Positions 47,381 through 57,967 are shown, counted from the stretch's first letter. The stretch is DNA of 64,000 nt from Fen-999 sp044220545 (GCA_044220545.1 JBGAQX010000011.1:1-64000), one strand, 5' to 3'. Notes: generated from the sequence alone by a model not told the origin. Numbers and translations are program-made.

Positions 47381-49228
47381 ATGCCCCAATACCGTTCCCG
47401 CACCTCGACCCACGGCCGCAACATGGCCGGTGCCCGCTCGCTGTGGCGCGCCACCGGCATGAAGGATGGCGACTTCGGCAAGCCGATCATCGCCGTCGTC
47501 AATTCCTTCACCCAGTTCGTGCCTGGCCATGTGCATCTCAAGGACATGGGCCAGTTGGTGGCGCGCGAGATCGAGGCGGCCGGCGGCGTGGCCAAGGAAT
47601 TCAACACCATCGCCATCGACGACGGGATCGCCATGGGCCACGGCGGCATGCTCTACTCGCTGCCCAGTCGGGACCTGATCGCCGACTCGGTGGAATACAT
47701 GTGCAACGCCCACACCGCCGACGCCATGGTCTGCATTTCCAACTGCGACAAGATCACCCCCGGCATGCTGATGGCCGCGCTGCGCCTCAACATCCCCGCC
47801 GTGTTCGTCTCCGGCGGGCCGATGGAAGCCGGCAAGGTCAAGTGGCACGGCGAGTACCGCATGGTCGACCTCGTCGACGCCATGATCGAGGCGGCCGACA
47901 GCAAGAACAGCGACGCGGATGTGAATGCGCTGGAGCGCTCGGCCTGCCCCACCTGCGGCTCCTGCTCGGGCATGTTCACCGCCAACTCGATGAACTGCCT
48001 CACCGAGGCGCTTGGCCTCTCGCTGCCAGGCAACGGTTCGCTGCTGGCCACCCATGCCGACCGCCGGATGCTGTTCGTCAAGGCCGGCCAGCAGATCGTC
48101 ACGCTGTCGAAGCGCTGGTACGAACAGGACGACGCATCCGTCCTGCCGCGCAGCATCGCCTCGTTCGCCGCCTTCGAGAATGCCATCGCACTCGACATCG
48201 CCATGGGCGGCTCGACCAACACGGTGCTGCACCTGCTGGCCGCCGCGCGGGAAGCCGGTGTCGATTTCACGATGGCCGACATCGACCGCATGTCGCGCAG
48301 CGTGCCGTGCCTGGCCAAGGTGGCGCCGGCGACGCAGAAATACCACATGGAAGACGTGCATCGCGCCGGCGGCATCATGGCCATACTCGGCGAGCTCGAC
48401 CGTGCCGGCCTGATCAACCGCGACTGTCCGACGGTGCTCTACCCGACCATGGGCGAGGCCCTCGACTGCTGCGATGTGAAGCGCAACGACAGCAAGGCGG
48501 TGCATGACTATTACCGCGCCGCGCCGGGCGGCGTGCCGACGCAGGAAGCCTTCTCGCAGGACCGTCGCTATCGTACTCTCGACCTCGACCGGGCCCACGG
48601 CTGCATCCGCGATCGCGCCAACGCCTACACCCAGGAAGGCGGCCTGGCGGTGCTTCACGGCAACATCGCCGAGCAGGGCTGCATCGTCAAGACCGCCGGC
48701 GTCGACGAAAGCATCTGGAAATTCACCGGCAGGGCCAGGGTGTGCGAGTCGCAGGAAGAAGCCGTCGAAAGGATTCTGGGCGGACAGATCGTCGCCGGCG
48801 ATATCGTCGTGATTCGCTACGAGGGTCCGAAGGGCGGGCCGGGCATGCAGGAGATGCTCTACCCGACCTCGTACCTCAAGTCGATGGGCCTCGGCAAGGA
48901 ATGCGCGCTGCTCACCGACGGCCGCTTCTCCGGCGGCACTTCGGGTCTGAGCATCGGCCATGCCTCGCCCGAAGCGGCGTCCGGCGGCGCCATCGGCCTC
49001 GTGGAGGAAGGCGACACCATCGAGATCGACATCCCCCATCGGCGCATCCACCTTGCCGTGGACAACTCGGTGCTGGCGGCACGGCGCGCGGCGATGGAAG
49101 CGAAGGGTGCGGACGCCTGGAAGCCCGTGGGTCGCCAGCGCGAGGTTTCCGCCGCGCTCAAGGTATATGCGGCGATGGCCACTTCCGCGGACACGGGTGC
49201 CGTACGCGACCTCGCCAAGCTCGGGTAG
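47381..49228 (+). CDS. ilvD: Dihydroxy-acid dehydratase
   Basis: This is a 615-residue protein from ATG 47381, with AGGAGAA upstream. Fe-S ligand cysteines are in ISNCDKITPGM and SACPTCGSCSGMFTANSMNCL. It dehydrates dihydroxy-acids to the 2-keto acids of valine and isoleucine. The next gene is 7 bases downstream. Confidence 0.97.
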   Translation: MPQYRSRTSTHGRNMAGARSLWRATGMKDGDFGKPIIAVVNSFTQFVPGHVHLKDMGQLVAREIEAAGGVAKEFNTIAIDDGIAMGHGGMLYSLPSRDLIADSVEYMCNAHTADAMVCISNCDKITPGMLMAALRLNIPAVFVSGGPMEAGKVKWHGEYRMVDLVDAMIEAADSKNSDADVNALERSACPTCGSCSGMFTANSMNCLTEALGLSLPGNGSLLATHADRRMLFVKAGQQIVTLSKRWYEQDDASVLPRSIASFAAFENAIALDIAMGGSTNTVLHLLAAAREAGVDFTMADIDRMSRSVPCLAKVAPATQKYHMEDVHRAGGIMAILGELDRAGLINRDCPTVLYPTMGEALDCCDVKRNDSKAVHDYYRAAPGGVPTQEAFSQDRRYRTLDLDRAHGCIRDRANAYTQEGGLAVLHGNIAEQGCIVKTAGVDESIWKFTGRARVCESQEEAVERILGGQIVAGDIVVIRYEGPKGGPGMQEMLYPTSYLKSMGLGKECALLTDGRFSGGTSGLSIGHASPEAASGGAIGLVEEGDTIEIDIPHRRIHLAVDNSVLAARRAAMEAKGADAWKPVGRQREVSAALKVYAAMATSADTGAVRDLAKLG

Positions 49229-49235
49229 TGGCGTC

Positions 49236-49658
49236 ATGAGCGACTTCCACGCGCTCTACGCCGGCCGCCTGTGGTCCATCATGTCCTGGGACCAGTTGTC
49301 GGCTTTCTGGGGCCGCGTCGGTGGTGCTGGCTGGTATCTGTACGCCGTTGGCGAGGAGTTGCCGGCGGCGCCGGCCCCGGCCGAGCAAACGGAAGAGTTT
49401 GTCCGCCGGATCGACGCCCTGCTGCGCGACGACCATCGCCACGACTACTGCGGTATCGTCTATGCGGACGATATCGAGCGGCCGTCCTTCGTCAAGATCT
49501 ACGACCCGAACAATCTGGGCGTCTCCTGCGGCTTCTCGACCAATCCGCCGCTGCCGGGCTGGATCATGAGCCAGACGCCGCCAGAAGATCTCCAGCCCGA
49601 ACGCAAGGCGCCCGAAGGCCGCCGCCGCTGGTGGCGGGCGCTGTTCACTGGTACCTAA
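49236..49658 (+). CDS. Conserved hypothetical protein
   Basis: This is a 140-residue protein from ATG 49236, 7 bases after ilvD. Trp-rich N-terminus (LWSIMSWDQLSAFWGRVGGAGWYLYAVG), a DDHRHDYCGIVYADDIERPSFVKIYDPNNLG segment and an Arg-rich C-terminus are visible; no membrane helix or known motif. It may share the ilvD transcript but a link to amino-acid synthesis is not shown. Confidence 0.7.
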   Translation: MSDFHALYAGRLWSIMSWDQLSAFWGRVGGAGWYLYAVGEELPAAPAPAEQTEEFVRRIDALLRDDHRHDYCGIVYADDIERPSFVKIYDPNNLGVSCGFSTNPPLPGWIMSQTPPEDLQPERKAPEGRRRWWRALFTGT

Positions 49659-49671
49659 AGCCGATCCGAAC

Positions 49672-49773
49672 TTGCCACCAGCCCATGGCTTGCCACTGTT
49701 GGCAAGGGTGGATGGTGCGGCTGAACTAGCCGGATTGGACCTGTGGGTGGCATATAATGGCAATTATTGCCAT
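49672..49773. promoter_or_regulatory. ParD-type operator region with repeated TTGCCA half-sites
   Basis: A perfect 17-bp palindrome ATGGCAATTATTGCCAT (49757-49773) overlaps a consensus -10 TATAAT (49753-49758) just before parD. The hexamer TTGCCA/TGGCAA occurs five times: 49672-49677, 49690-49695, 49700-49705, 49758-49763, 49767-49772. CTTGCCA and TGGCAAG form a second dyad (49689-49706). A good -35 at the right spacing was not found (TTGGAC at 49735-49740 is 12 bp away). Confidence 0.6.
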
Positions 49774-49788
49774 CTGTGAGGAGCCGCC

Positions 49789-50064
49789 ATGTCCCTGAAT
49801 GTATCTTTGCCTCCGGAACTGGAAAAGCGTGTCCGGCAACATGTCGAATCGGGCCTCTATAGCTCGGCAAGCGAGGTGATCCGCGAAGCCCTGCGCCTGT
49901 TTGAAGCGTACCAAGGGGTTCAGGCAGCCAGTCTCGGCTCCTTACGCGCTGACATCGCACAGAGTGTCGCCGATATTGAGGCTGGGCGTGTTCGGGAACT
50001 CAGTATTTCCGACCTGAAACAAAGGGGGCGCTCAATGCTTGCGGTGAACAAGGTTGCCGGTTGA
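49789..50064 (+). CDS. parD: ParD-family antitoxin
   Basis: This is a 91-residue protein. The ribbon-helix-helix N-terminus (SLNVSLPPELEKRVRQHVESGLYSSASEVIREALRLFE) is typical of ParD/CopG antitoxins. The C-terminal region should wrap the toxin. RBS GAGGAG precedes ATG 49789. It represses its operon by binding DNA; the palindromic region upstream is a good candidate. Its stop overlaps the parE start by one base (TGATG). Confidence 0.92.
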   Translation: MSLNVSLPPELEKRVRQHVESGLYSSASEVIREALRLFEAYQGVQAASLGSLRADIAQSVADIEAGRVRELSISDLKQRGRSMLAVNKVAG

Positions 50065-50369
50065 TGGCATCGCTGCGCTTTACGAGCAGCGCGGAGAATG
50101 ATCTTCTCGAAGCTTGGCTCTATATCGCCGAAAGCAACATCACCGCCGCGGATCACATGCTCGACCAGATCGAGGCGCAAGCAAGGCAACTGCTGAGCCA
50201 GTCCCGCATGGGCCGTGCCCGGGAAGAGTTGGCATCCGGTCTGCGGAGTTGGCCAACATCCACACCATATCTGTTGTTTTACTTTCTGGACGAAACAGGC
50301 ATCGTCATTGCCCGCGTGTTGCATCATGCGCGAGACGTGCCCAGTATCGACTACTGGCCCACTCACTAA
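50064..50369 (+). CDS. parE: ParE-family toxin
   Basis: This is a 101-residue protein from ATG 50064, sharing one base with the parD stop. ParE pattern: RFTSSAENDLLEAWLYIAESN, a middle helix with RMGRAREELASGLRSWP, and strands YLLFYFLDETGIVIARVLHHARD. ParE toxins poison gyrase or related targets. The gene is intact. It is convergent with the pirin gene 55 bp away. Confidence 0.9.
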   Translation: MASLRFTSSAENDLLEAWLYIAESNITAADHMLDQIEAQARQLLSQSRMGRAREELASGLRSWPTSTPYLLFYFLDETGIVIARVLHHARDVPSIDYWPTH

Positions 50370-50424
50370 GAACGCATTCCAGTCGGTGTGTGACTTGTCG
50401 CAACCGGCGGGCGCTGTTCAGTCC

Positions 50425-51270
50425 CTAGCCGAAGAACTGCCCCGACTGGTAGTCGCGGATCGCCGTGACGATTTCCTCGTGGCTGTTCATGACGAACGGG
50501 CCGTGCTGGACGATATGTTCGTCGAGCGGGTGGCCCGCGATCAGGAGCGCCCGCGCCGGCGCGGCGGCTTCGACGACCACGCCATCGGCCGTGGCGGCAT
50601 TGGTCAGGATGGCCATTTGTCCTTCGCCGACCGTGTCGCCCGCCACCACGATCTGGCCACGGTAGACCACCAGGAAGGCGTTGTGGGTCGGTGGCAGGGG
50701 TTGGGCGAAGCGCGTGCCGGCCGGCAGGTGCAGGTCGAGGTAGAGCGGCTCGGTGTCCGGCCGCGTGACGGCGCCGGCGACGCCATGGCTTTGGCCGGCG
50801 ATCACCCGGACGGTCACGCCGGCGGGCGTGACGAATTCGGGAATGTCGCCGGACTGGAAGTCGCGGTACCAGGGCGCCGTCATCTTGTTGCCCGACGGCA
50901 GGTTGAGCCAGAGCTGGAAGCCCTCCATGGCGCCGTTCTCCTGCTCGGGCATTTCCGAATGAATGACGCCCCGCCCGGCGGTCATCCATTGGATGCCACC
51001 GCTCTCGAGCAATCCCTCGTGGCCAGCGCTGTCGCGATGGCGCATCCGGCCGGTGATCATGTAGGTCACGGTCTCGAAGCCCCGGTGGGGATGATCCGGA
51101 AAGCCGGCCAGGTAGTCGTCCGGATCGCTGCTGCGGAAGATATCCAGCATCAGAAACGGATCGAGCCGATGCTGCTGGGCCTGGGTCAGGATGCGGAGGA
51201 TGCGGACCCCCGCGCCGTCCGTGACCCGCTGGCCGGTAACGATGCTTTCGATGGTTCGGCTGGTGGGCAT
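50425..51270 (-). CDS. Pirin-family protein
   Basis: This is a 281-residue two-domain cupin. N-terminal metal motif: HPHRGFETVTYMITGRMRHRDSAGHEG, with His and Glu ligands as in pirin; GGIQWMTAGRGVIHSEMP is also typical. Bacterial pirins can have quercetinase activity or regulatory roles; neither is shown here. Divergent from the DUF255 gene, 85 bp between starts. Confidence 0.9.
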   Translation of the reverse strand: MPTSRTIESIVTGQRVTDGAGVRILRILTQAQQHRLDPFLMLDIFRSSDPDDYLAGFPDHPHRGFETVTYMITGRMRHRDSAGHEGLLESGGIQWMTAGRGVIHSEMPEQENGAMEGFQLWLNLPSGNKMTAPWYRDFQSGDIPEFVTPAGVTVRVIAGQSHGVAGAVTRPDTEPLYLDLHLPAGTRFAQPLPPTHNAFLVVYRGQIVVAGDTVGEGQMAILTNAATADGVVVEAAAPARALLIAGHPLDEHIVQHGPFVMNSHEEIVTAIRDYQSGQFFG

Positions 51271-51355
51271 GGGTCACCTCGTCAAGAAAGCCCCGGTTGC
51301 GGACAGGGCTGAAAGCCTAGTAAATTACTCAACAATTATAGTCAGCGAGAATCCG

Positions 51356-53371
51356 ATGGCCAACCAACTTGCCGGGGAAACGTCTCCCTACCTGCTACAG
51401 CACGCCGAGAACCCGGTGGAATGGCACCCGTGGAGTGAGCAGGCGCTCACACTGGCTCGGCAGGGCAACAAGCCGATCCTGTTATCCATAGGCTACTCGG
51501 CCTGCCACTGGTGCCATGTGATGGCCCACGAATCCTTCGAGGACGCCGAAGTTGCCGAGGTAATGAACGCGCTGTTCGTCAATATCAAGGTCGATCGCGA
51601 GGAGCGGCCCGACCTCGATCAGATCTACCAGAGCGCCCACCAGATGCTCACCGGCCGTGCCGGCGGCTGGCCGCTGACCATGTTCCTGACCCCCGACGGG
51701 GCTCCATTTTTCGGGGGCACCTATTTCCCGAAGGTTCAGCGTTTCGGTCTGCCGGCGTTCGCCGACATTTGCCGGCAAATCTCCGCCGCCTACCGGCAAC
51801 GGCCGGAAGATGTGGCCGAGCAGAATCGCGCCTTGCTCGACATGCTGGCCAGGACGCTGCCGCGGCCGACCGAGCATGTGGAACTCGACAACGCGCCGAT
51901 TGCCACCGGGCGCGAGGTGCTGCTGCGCAACTTCGATTCCCGCCATGGCGGCTTCGGCGAAGCCCCCAAGTTTCCCCATGCCACGGATCTCGCCTTCCTG
52001 TTGCGGCATGCCGCCAGGGGTGACGGCCGGGCGCGCGACGCCGCCTTGACGACGCTGGTGCGCATGGCCGAGGGCGGCATCTACGACCAGTTGGGTGGCG
52101 GTTTCTGCCGCTACAGCGTCGATGAGCGCTGGGAGATTCCCCATTTCGAAAAGATGCTCTACGACAACGGGCCGCTGCTGGCGCTCTACGCCGATGCCTG
52201 GGCGATCAGCGACGAACCCTTGTTCGCCCGCGTCGTCGAGGAGACGGTGGACTGGGTGCAACGGGAAATGCGCTTGCCCGACGGCGGGTTCGCCTCGTCT
52301 CTGGACGCCGACTCGGAGGGCGAGGAGGGCAAGTTCTATGTCTGGCATCGCGACGAGATCCGCCGCCTGCTGGACGACGAGGAATGGCGGGTGGCGCGCC
52401 GCCATTGGGGTCTGGACGGCCCGGCGAACTTCGAGCGGGCGCATTGGCATCTGCGGGTCGTCGCACCGCTGTCGCCGGCCGACGCGGCAACGCTCGCCGT
52501 GGCGCGCGCCAGGCTGCTGGCGCATCGGGCCACGCGGGTGCGGCCCGGTCGCGACGACAAGATATTGACGGCCTGGAACGCGCTGATGATCGAGGGCCTG
52601 GCACGGGCGGCGCGCGTCTTCGGTCGCCCCGATTGGCTGGCTTTGGCACGACGCGCGCTGGCGCTTCTGCGCGGCACGCTGTGGCGCGACGGCAAGTTGC
52701 TGGCGACGGCCAAGGACGGTCGGGCGCATCTCAACGCCTACCTCGACGACCACGCCTTTCTCCTGCTGGCGCTGCTCGAATTGATGCAGGCGGAGTTCGC
52801 CGTGGCGGACCTGGACTTCGCCGTCGAACTGGCCGAGGCGCTGCTCGATCGCTTCGAAGACAAGCAAGATGGCGGGTTTCACTTCACCGCCGACGATCAC
52901 GAGGCCCTGATCCATCGCCCCAAGCCCGGTCACGACAACTCGATGCCGGGCGGCAACGCCGCCGCCGCCCTCGGGCTGCTTCGGCTCGGTCGCCTGCTGG
53001 GCGAGGTCCGCTACCTGGAAGCCGCCGAGCGCACCCTGAAGCTGTTTCTGCCGCAGATTGTCCGTCCGTCCGGCGGCGTGTCGACCTTGCTGACGGCGCT
53101 GGACGAAGCACTGGCGCCACCGCAAACGGTCATCCTGCGCGGTCCGGCCGACCGGGTGGCGGACTGGGCGGCACGCCTGGCGCGCGCGCCGGCTCCGGGC
53201 CGGCTGGTGTTGCCGCTCGGCAACGATCTGGAAGCGCTGCCGGACGCGCTGAACAAGCCGACCAGCGATGACGTCAACGCCTGGATATGCTCCGGCGTTA
53301 GTTGTCAGGCGCCAATTGCGGATTTAGCCGCGCTGAGCGCCGAACTGAACGGCGTTTTGCAAGCAGCCTGA
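51356..53371 (+). CDS. Thioredoxin-domain protein of the DUF255/YyaL family
   Basis: This is a 671-residue protein from ATG 51356. The N-terminal thioredoxin-like domain has SACHWCHVM, then DREERPDLD and GGWPLTMFLTPDG. The C-terminal two thirds is an alpha/alpha toroid like N-acylglucosamine epimerase (EIPHFEKMLYDNG, GFASSLDADSEGEEGKFY). The protein family is conserved from bacteria to humans (SPATA20) and its reaction is unknown. No signal peptide. Confidence 0.9.
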   Translation: MANQLAGETSPYLLQHAENPVEWHPWSEQALTLARQGNKPILLSIGYSACHWCHVMAHESFEDAEVAEVMNALFVNIKVDREERPDLDQIYQSAHQMLTGRAGGWPLTMFLTPDGAPFFGGTYFPKVQRFGLPAFADICRQISAAYRQRPEDVAEQNRALLDMLARTLPRPTEHVELDNAPIATGREVLLRNFDSRHGGFGEAPKFPHATDLAFLLRHAARGDGRARDAALTTLVRMAEGGIYDQLGGGFCRYSVDERWEIPHFEKMLYDNGPLLALYADAWAISDEPLFARVVEETVDWVQREMRLPDGGFASSLDADSEGEEGKFYVWHRDEIRRLLDDEEWRVARRHWGLDGPANFERAHWHLRVVAPLSPADAATLAVARARLLAHRATRVRPGRDDKILTAWNALMIEGLARAARVFGRPDWLALARRALALLRGTLWRDGKLLATAKDGRAHLNAYLDDHAFLLLALLELMQAEFAVADLDFAVELAEALLDRFEDKQDGGFHFTADDHEALIHRPKPGHDNSMPGGNAAAALGLLRLGRLLGEVRYLEAAERTLKLFLPQIVRPSGGVSTLLTALDEALAPPQTVILRGPADRVADWAARLARAPAPGRLVLPLGNDLEALPDALNKPTSDDVNAWICSGVSCQAPIADLAALSAELNGVLQAA

Positions 53372-53384
53372 TTTCCGCTAGACT
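53357..53384 (+). promoter_or_regulatory. Weak promoter candidate before the cytochrome c gene
   Basis: TTGCAA (53357-53362), 16 bp, TAGACT (53379-53384): each 4 of 6. It overlaps the end of the preceding gene. Confidence 0.3.
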
Positions 53385-53432
53385 TTTGGTTTTTCCGCGC
53401 CGATTCTCAACAACATCATCAAGGACTCCTCA

Positions 53433-53744
53433 ATGAAACTGATTGCCGCCACCCTGTTTGCCGCGACCGCGCTGGTCGCCACCAACGCCATGGCCAATGC
53501 CGACCTGGCCAAGAAGAGCAACTGCATGGCCTGCCACGCCACCGACAAGAAGCTGGTCGGCCCCGCCTACCAGGAAGTCGCCAAGAAGTACGCCGGCGAC
53601 AAGGGCGCCGAAGCCATGCTGGTCGAGAAGGTCAAGAAGGGTGGTACCGGTACCTGGGGCAAAGTGCCGATGCCGCCGAACGCCAACGTCAAGGACGAAG
53701 ACATCAAGACCCTGGTCAAGTGGGTCCTCGCCGGCGCCAAGTAA
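53433..53744 (+). CDS. Small class I cytochrome c (c-551/c-552 type)
   Basis: This is a 103-residue protein. The signal peptide ends after AMA (about residue 21). Haem motif C31-M-A-C34-H35, the KLVGPAYQEVAKKY segment and the methionine ligand in VPMPPN are typical of the diheme-free, small periplasmic electron carriers such as c-551/c-552. It serves respiratory electron transfer; the partner is not known. A perfect terminator follows. Confidence 0.93.
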   Translation: MKLIAATLFAATALVATNAMANADLAKKSNCMACHATDKKLVGPAYQEVAKKYAGDKGAEAMLVEKVKKGGTGTWGKVPMPPNANVKDEDIKTLVKWVLAGAK

Positions 53745-53762
53745 CTCCGGCCCGACCACGGC

Positions 53763-53788
53763 AAAAAACCCGCTCCGGCGGGTTTTTT
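53763..53788 (+). terminator. Intrinsic terminator after cytochrome c
   Basis: Arms AAAAAACCCGC (53763-53773) and GCGGGTTTTTT (53778-53788) are exact reverse complements with a 4-base loop and a run of six T. It could work in both directions. Confidence 0.92.
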
Positions 53789-53817
53789 GTTGGCCATTTT
53801 TCCCCGCTTGACTCGCA

Positions 53818-53846
53818 TTGACAAGGCACGGGGCCCCGCGCAGAAT
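53818..53846 (+). promoter_or_regulatory. Sigma70-type promoter of livJ
   Basis: TTGACA (53818-53823) is a perfect -35, followed after 17 bp by CAGAAT (53841-53846), 4 of 6 for -10. The livJ ATG is 39 bp further on. Confidence 0.6.
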
Positions 53847-53885
53847 CGGCGCACTTTTGCCTGAACCCATTTTCGGAGAACCACG

Positions 53886-55193
53886 ATGAACCTGCCCGTC
53901 AAGACGCTCTGCATCGCCGTTGCCGCCGCCCTGCTGACCGTTGGTTGCGGCAAGAAGGAAGAGGCAAAGCCCGTCGCCCAGGCGCCCGCTCCCGCGCCGG
54001 TGCCGCCGCTGGTCGTCAAGCTGGGTCATTCGGCGCCTTTGACCGGCCCGCAGGCGCATATCGGCAAGGACAACGAAAACGGCGCCCGGCTTGCCGTGGA
54101 GGATGCCAACGCCGCCAAGATCAAGGTCGGCGACCGCGATGTCACCTTCGAATTGATGGGCGAGGACGACCAGGCCGATCCCAAGCAGGGCATACTCGTT
54201 GCGCAGAAATTCGCCGATGCCAAGGTCAATGCGGTGATTGGTCACCTGAATTCCGGCACCACCATCCCGGCCTCGAAGATCTATTCCGATGGCGGCATAC
54301 CGCAGGTATCGCCGTCGGCCACCAACCCGACCTATACCCACCAGGGTTTCAAGACCGCCTTCCGGGTCATGGCCAACGACGAGCAGCAGGGCAGAGTGCT
54401 CGGCCAGTACGCCGGCAACCAGCTCAAGGCCAAGACGGTGGCGATCATCGACGACAAGACGGCCTATGGCGAGGGCCTGGCCGGCGAGTTCAAGAAGGCG
54501 GCCGTGGAAGCCGGAGTCAAGGTGGTGGCGGAAGAGCACACCGACGACAAGGCGGTCGACTTCGCGGCGATTCTCACCAAGATCAAGGGCAAGAAGCCCG
54601 ACCTCGTTTTCTACGGTGGCATGGATCCGCAGGCCGCGCCGATGGCCATGCAGATGAAGAAGCTCGGTCTCAAGGCCCGGCTGCTGATGGGTGACGGCGG
54701 TTGCACGACGGAATTCCTCAAGAACGCCGGCGAGGCCGCGGAAGGCCACTACTGCTCGCTGCCCGGCATCCCCTACGAGAAGATGCCGGGTGGTCCGAAG
54801 TTCATCGAGCGCTTCAAGGCCAAGTACGGCGACATCCAGCTTTACGCGCCCTATGCCTACGATGCCGTGATGGTGGTGGTCGAGGCCGTCAAGCGCGCCC
54901 AGTCGGCCGAACCGGCCAAGATCCTCGCCGAGCTGCCGAAGACCGACTACCAGGGCATCACGACCCGGATCAACTTCGACGACAACGGCGACCTCAAGGA
55001 CGGCGCCATCAGCCTGTACGTCGCCAAGACTGGCAAATGGGAGGCGCTGGACACCATCGGTGGCGCTCCGGCCACCGCACCGGCGGCCCAGACGGAAGGC
55101 ATGGGCGGTATGAGTGGCATGAGCGGTATGAGTGGCATGTCCGGCATGGCGGGCGAGGCGGCTTCCGCCGCACCGGCCGGCGAGAAGAAGTAG
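53886..55193 (+). CDS. livJ: Branched-chain amino acid ABC transporter, substrate-binding lipoprotein
   Basis: This is a 435-residue protein. The signal ends in a lipobox (LLTVGCGKKEE) with a lipidated Cys at about residue 20, and a Pro/Ala linker follows. The periplasmic binding-protein type I fold is typical of LivJ (KLGHSAPLTGPQAHIGKDNENGARLAVED). The C-terminus is odd: six M-x-G triplets at residues 406-423, then an Ala-rich end. The binding protein would deliver leucine, isoleucine, valine or related amides to LivHMGF. Confidence 0.93.
   Translation: MNLPVKTLCIAVAAALLTVGCGKKEEAKPVAQAPAPAPVPPLVVKLGHSAPLTGPQAHIGKDNENGARLAVEDANAAKIKVGDRDVTFELMGEDDQADPKQGILVAQKFADAKVNAVIGHLNSGTTIPASKIYSDGGIPQVSPSATNPTYTHQGFKTAFRVMANDEQQGRVLGQYAGNQLKAKTVAIIDDKTAYGEGLAGEFKKAAVEAGVKVVAEEHTDDKAVDFAAILTKIKGKKPDLVFYGGMDPQAAPMAMQMKKLGLKARLLMGDGGCTTEFLKNAGEAAEGHYCSLPGIPYEKMPGGPKFIERFKAKYGDIQLYAPYAYDAVMVVVEAVKRAQSAEPAKILAELPKTDYQGITTRINFDDNGDLKDGAISLYVAKTGKWEALDTIGGAPATAPAAQTEGMGGMSGMSGMSGMSGMAGEAASAAPAGEKK
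55101..55154 (+). repeat. In-frame repeat coding for M-x-G triplets at the end of LivJ
   Basis: ATG-NNN-GGY codon triplets occur six times in a row (M406 to G423), mostly MSG. It is a coding tandem repeat of 9-bp units with silent variation. Confidence 0.85.
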
Positions 55194-55211
55194 GTGGCAT
55201 GATCCGACCAT

Positions 55212-55237
55212 GAAACGGCACCCTCGGGTGCCGTTTC
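55212..55237 (+). terminator. Hairpin between livJ and livH, probable partial terminator
   Basis: GAAACGGCACC (55212-55222), loop CTCG, GGTGCCGTTTC (55227-55237) is an exact 11-bp stem followed by a short pyrimidine stretch TTC, not a full T-run. It stands between the binding-protein gene and the permease genes, so it may lower downstream expression. Confidence 0.7.
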
Positions 55238-55253
55238 TTCATGCCGCCCGGCA

Positions 55254-56176
55254 ATGGACATCTTCCTGCAGCAGCTCATCAATGGCCTGACCCTGGGCAG
55301 CATCTATGCCCTGGTCGCGCTTGGCTATACGATGGTCTATGGCATCCTCGGCCTGATCAACTTCGCCCATGGCGAAGTGGTGATGATCGGCGCGCTGACG
55401 GCCCTGACCGTGATCAAGATGCTCGCCGCCAGCGGCCTGCCGGGCCCGGTCGTGGTGCTGATCGGGCTGCTGGTGGCGGCGCTGGTCTGCATGGCGCTGG
55501 GCTTCACCATCGAACGCATCGCCTACCGCCCCCTGCGCAACGCGCCGCGCCTGGCGCCGCTGATCACGGCCATCGGTGTTTCCATCGTCCTCCAGCAAAT
55601 GGCGATGCTGATCTGGGGTCGCAACTACCATTCCGTGCCTGCGCTGTTGCCGAGCGGGGGCCATGAAGTCCTCGGCGCCTCGATCACCGATCTGCAATTG
55701 ATCATCGTCGCCGTCGCCGGCATCACCATGGCCGGGCTGACGCTGCTGGTCAATCGCACCCGGCTGGGGCGCGCCATGCGCGCCACGGCGGAGAATCCGG
55801 CCATTGCCGGCCTGATGGGGGTGGACGCCAACCGGATCATCGCCCTCACCTTCGTGATCGGCTCGGCGCTGGCGGCGCTGGCCGGCGTGCTGGTATCGGC
55901 CAACTACGGCATCGCCCACTACAACATGGGCTTCATCCTCGGTCTCAAGGCCTTCACGGCGGCGGTGCTGGGCGGCATCGGCAATCTCGCCGGCGCCATG
56001 GTCGGCGGCGTGCTGCTGGGCGTCATCGAGGCGCTCGGCGCCGGCTATATCGGCGACCTGACCGGTGGCGCGCTGGGTTCCCACTACCAGGACGTGTTCG
56101 CCTTTTTCGTGCTGATCGTCGTGCTGATCTTCCGGCCCTCCGGCCTGATGGGCGAGAAAGTGGCGGAGCGCGCCTG

Positions 56177-56177
<1 letters not shown>
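55254..56177 (+). CDS. livH: Branched-chain amino acid ABC transporter permease LivH
   Basis: This is a 307-residue membrane protein with about eight hydrophobic segments. It has the LivH start LQQLINGLTLGSIYALVALGYTMVYGI and GRAMRATAENPAIAGLMGVDANRII, the cytoplasmic coupling loop. Forms the inner-membrane channel with LivM. It overlaps livM by one base (TGATG). Confidence 0.95.
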
Positions 56178-57219
<1,042 letters not shown>

Positions 57220-57223
<4 letters not shown>

Positions 57224-57967
57224 CGGTGCTGCTCGACGCCCGCAAGATCGGCAAGCGCTTTGGCGGCGTCCAGGCCCTGAAGGAAGTCTCCCTGACCATT
57301 CGCACGGGTGAGATCTACGGCCTGATCGGCCCCAACGGCGCCGGCAAGACCACTTTCTTCAACGTGCTGACCGGTCTCTATCCGCGCGATGGCGGCGAGA
57401 TACTCTTTGCCGGCCAGCCCCTGCGTCTGTCCAGTCCGCATGAAGTGGCCAGGGCCGGCATCGCCCGCACCTTCCAGAACATCCGCCTGTTCGGCAACAT
57501 GACTGCGCGCGAAAACGTCATGGTCGGGCGCCATGTGCGCAGCGGCGCGGGCGTGATCGGCGCCGTCTTTCGCCATGCGGCCAATCGCGCCGAGGAGGCC
57601 GCCATCCGCCGGCGCGCCGATGACCTGCTCCACTATGTCGGCATCGCCCACCGGGCCGACGATACGGCGCGCCATCTCTCCTACGGCGACCAGCGACGGC
57701 TGGAGATAGCCCGCGCCCTGGCCACCGAGCCGAAGCTGCTGGCGCTCGACGAGCCGGCGGCCGGCATGAACGCCACGGAGACCGGGGCGCTGAAGACCCT
57801 GATCGAGGGCTTGCGCGCCGACGGGCTGACGGTGCTGTTGATCGAGCACGACGTCAAGCTGGTGATGGGGCTGTGCGACCGGGTGGCGGTGCTCGACTAC
57901 GGCGAGAAGATCGCCGAGGACGTGCCGGCCAGCGTGCGGAAGAATCCACAAGTGATCGAGGCCTACC

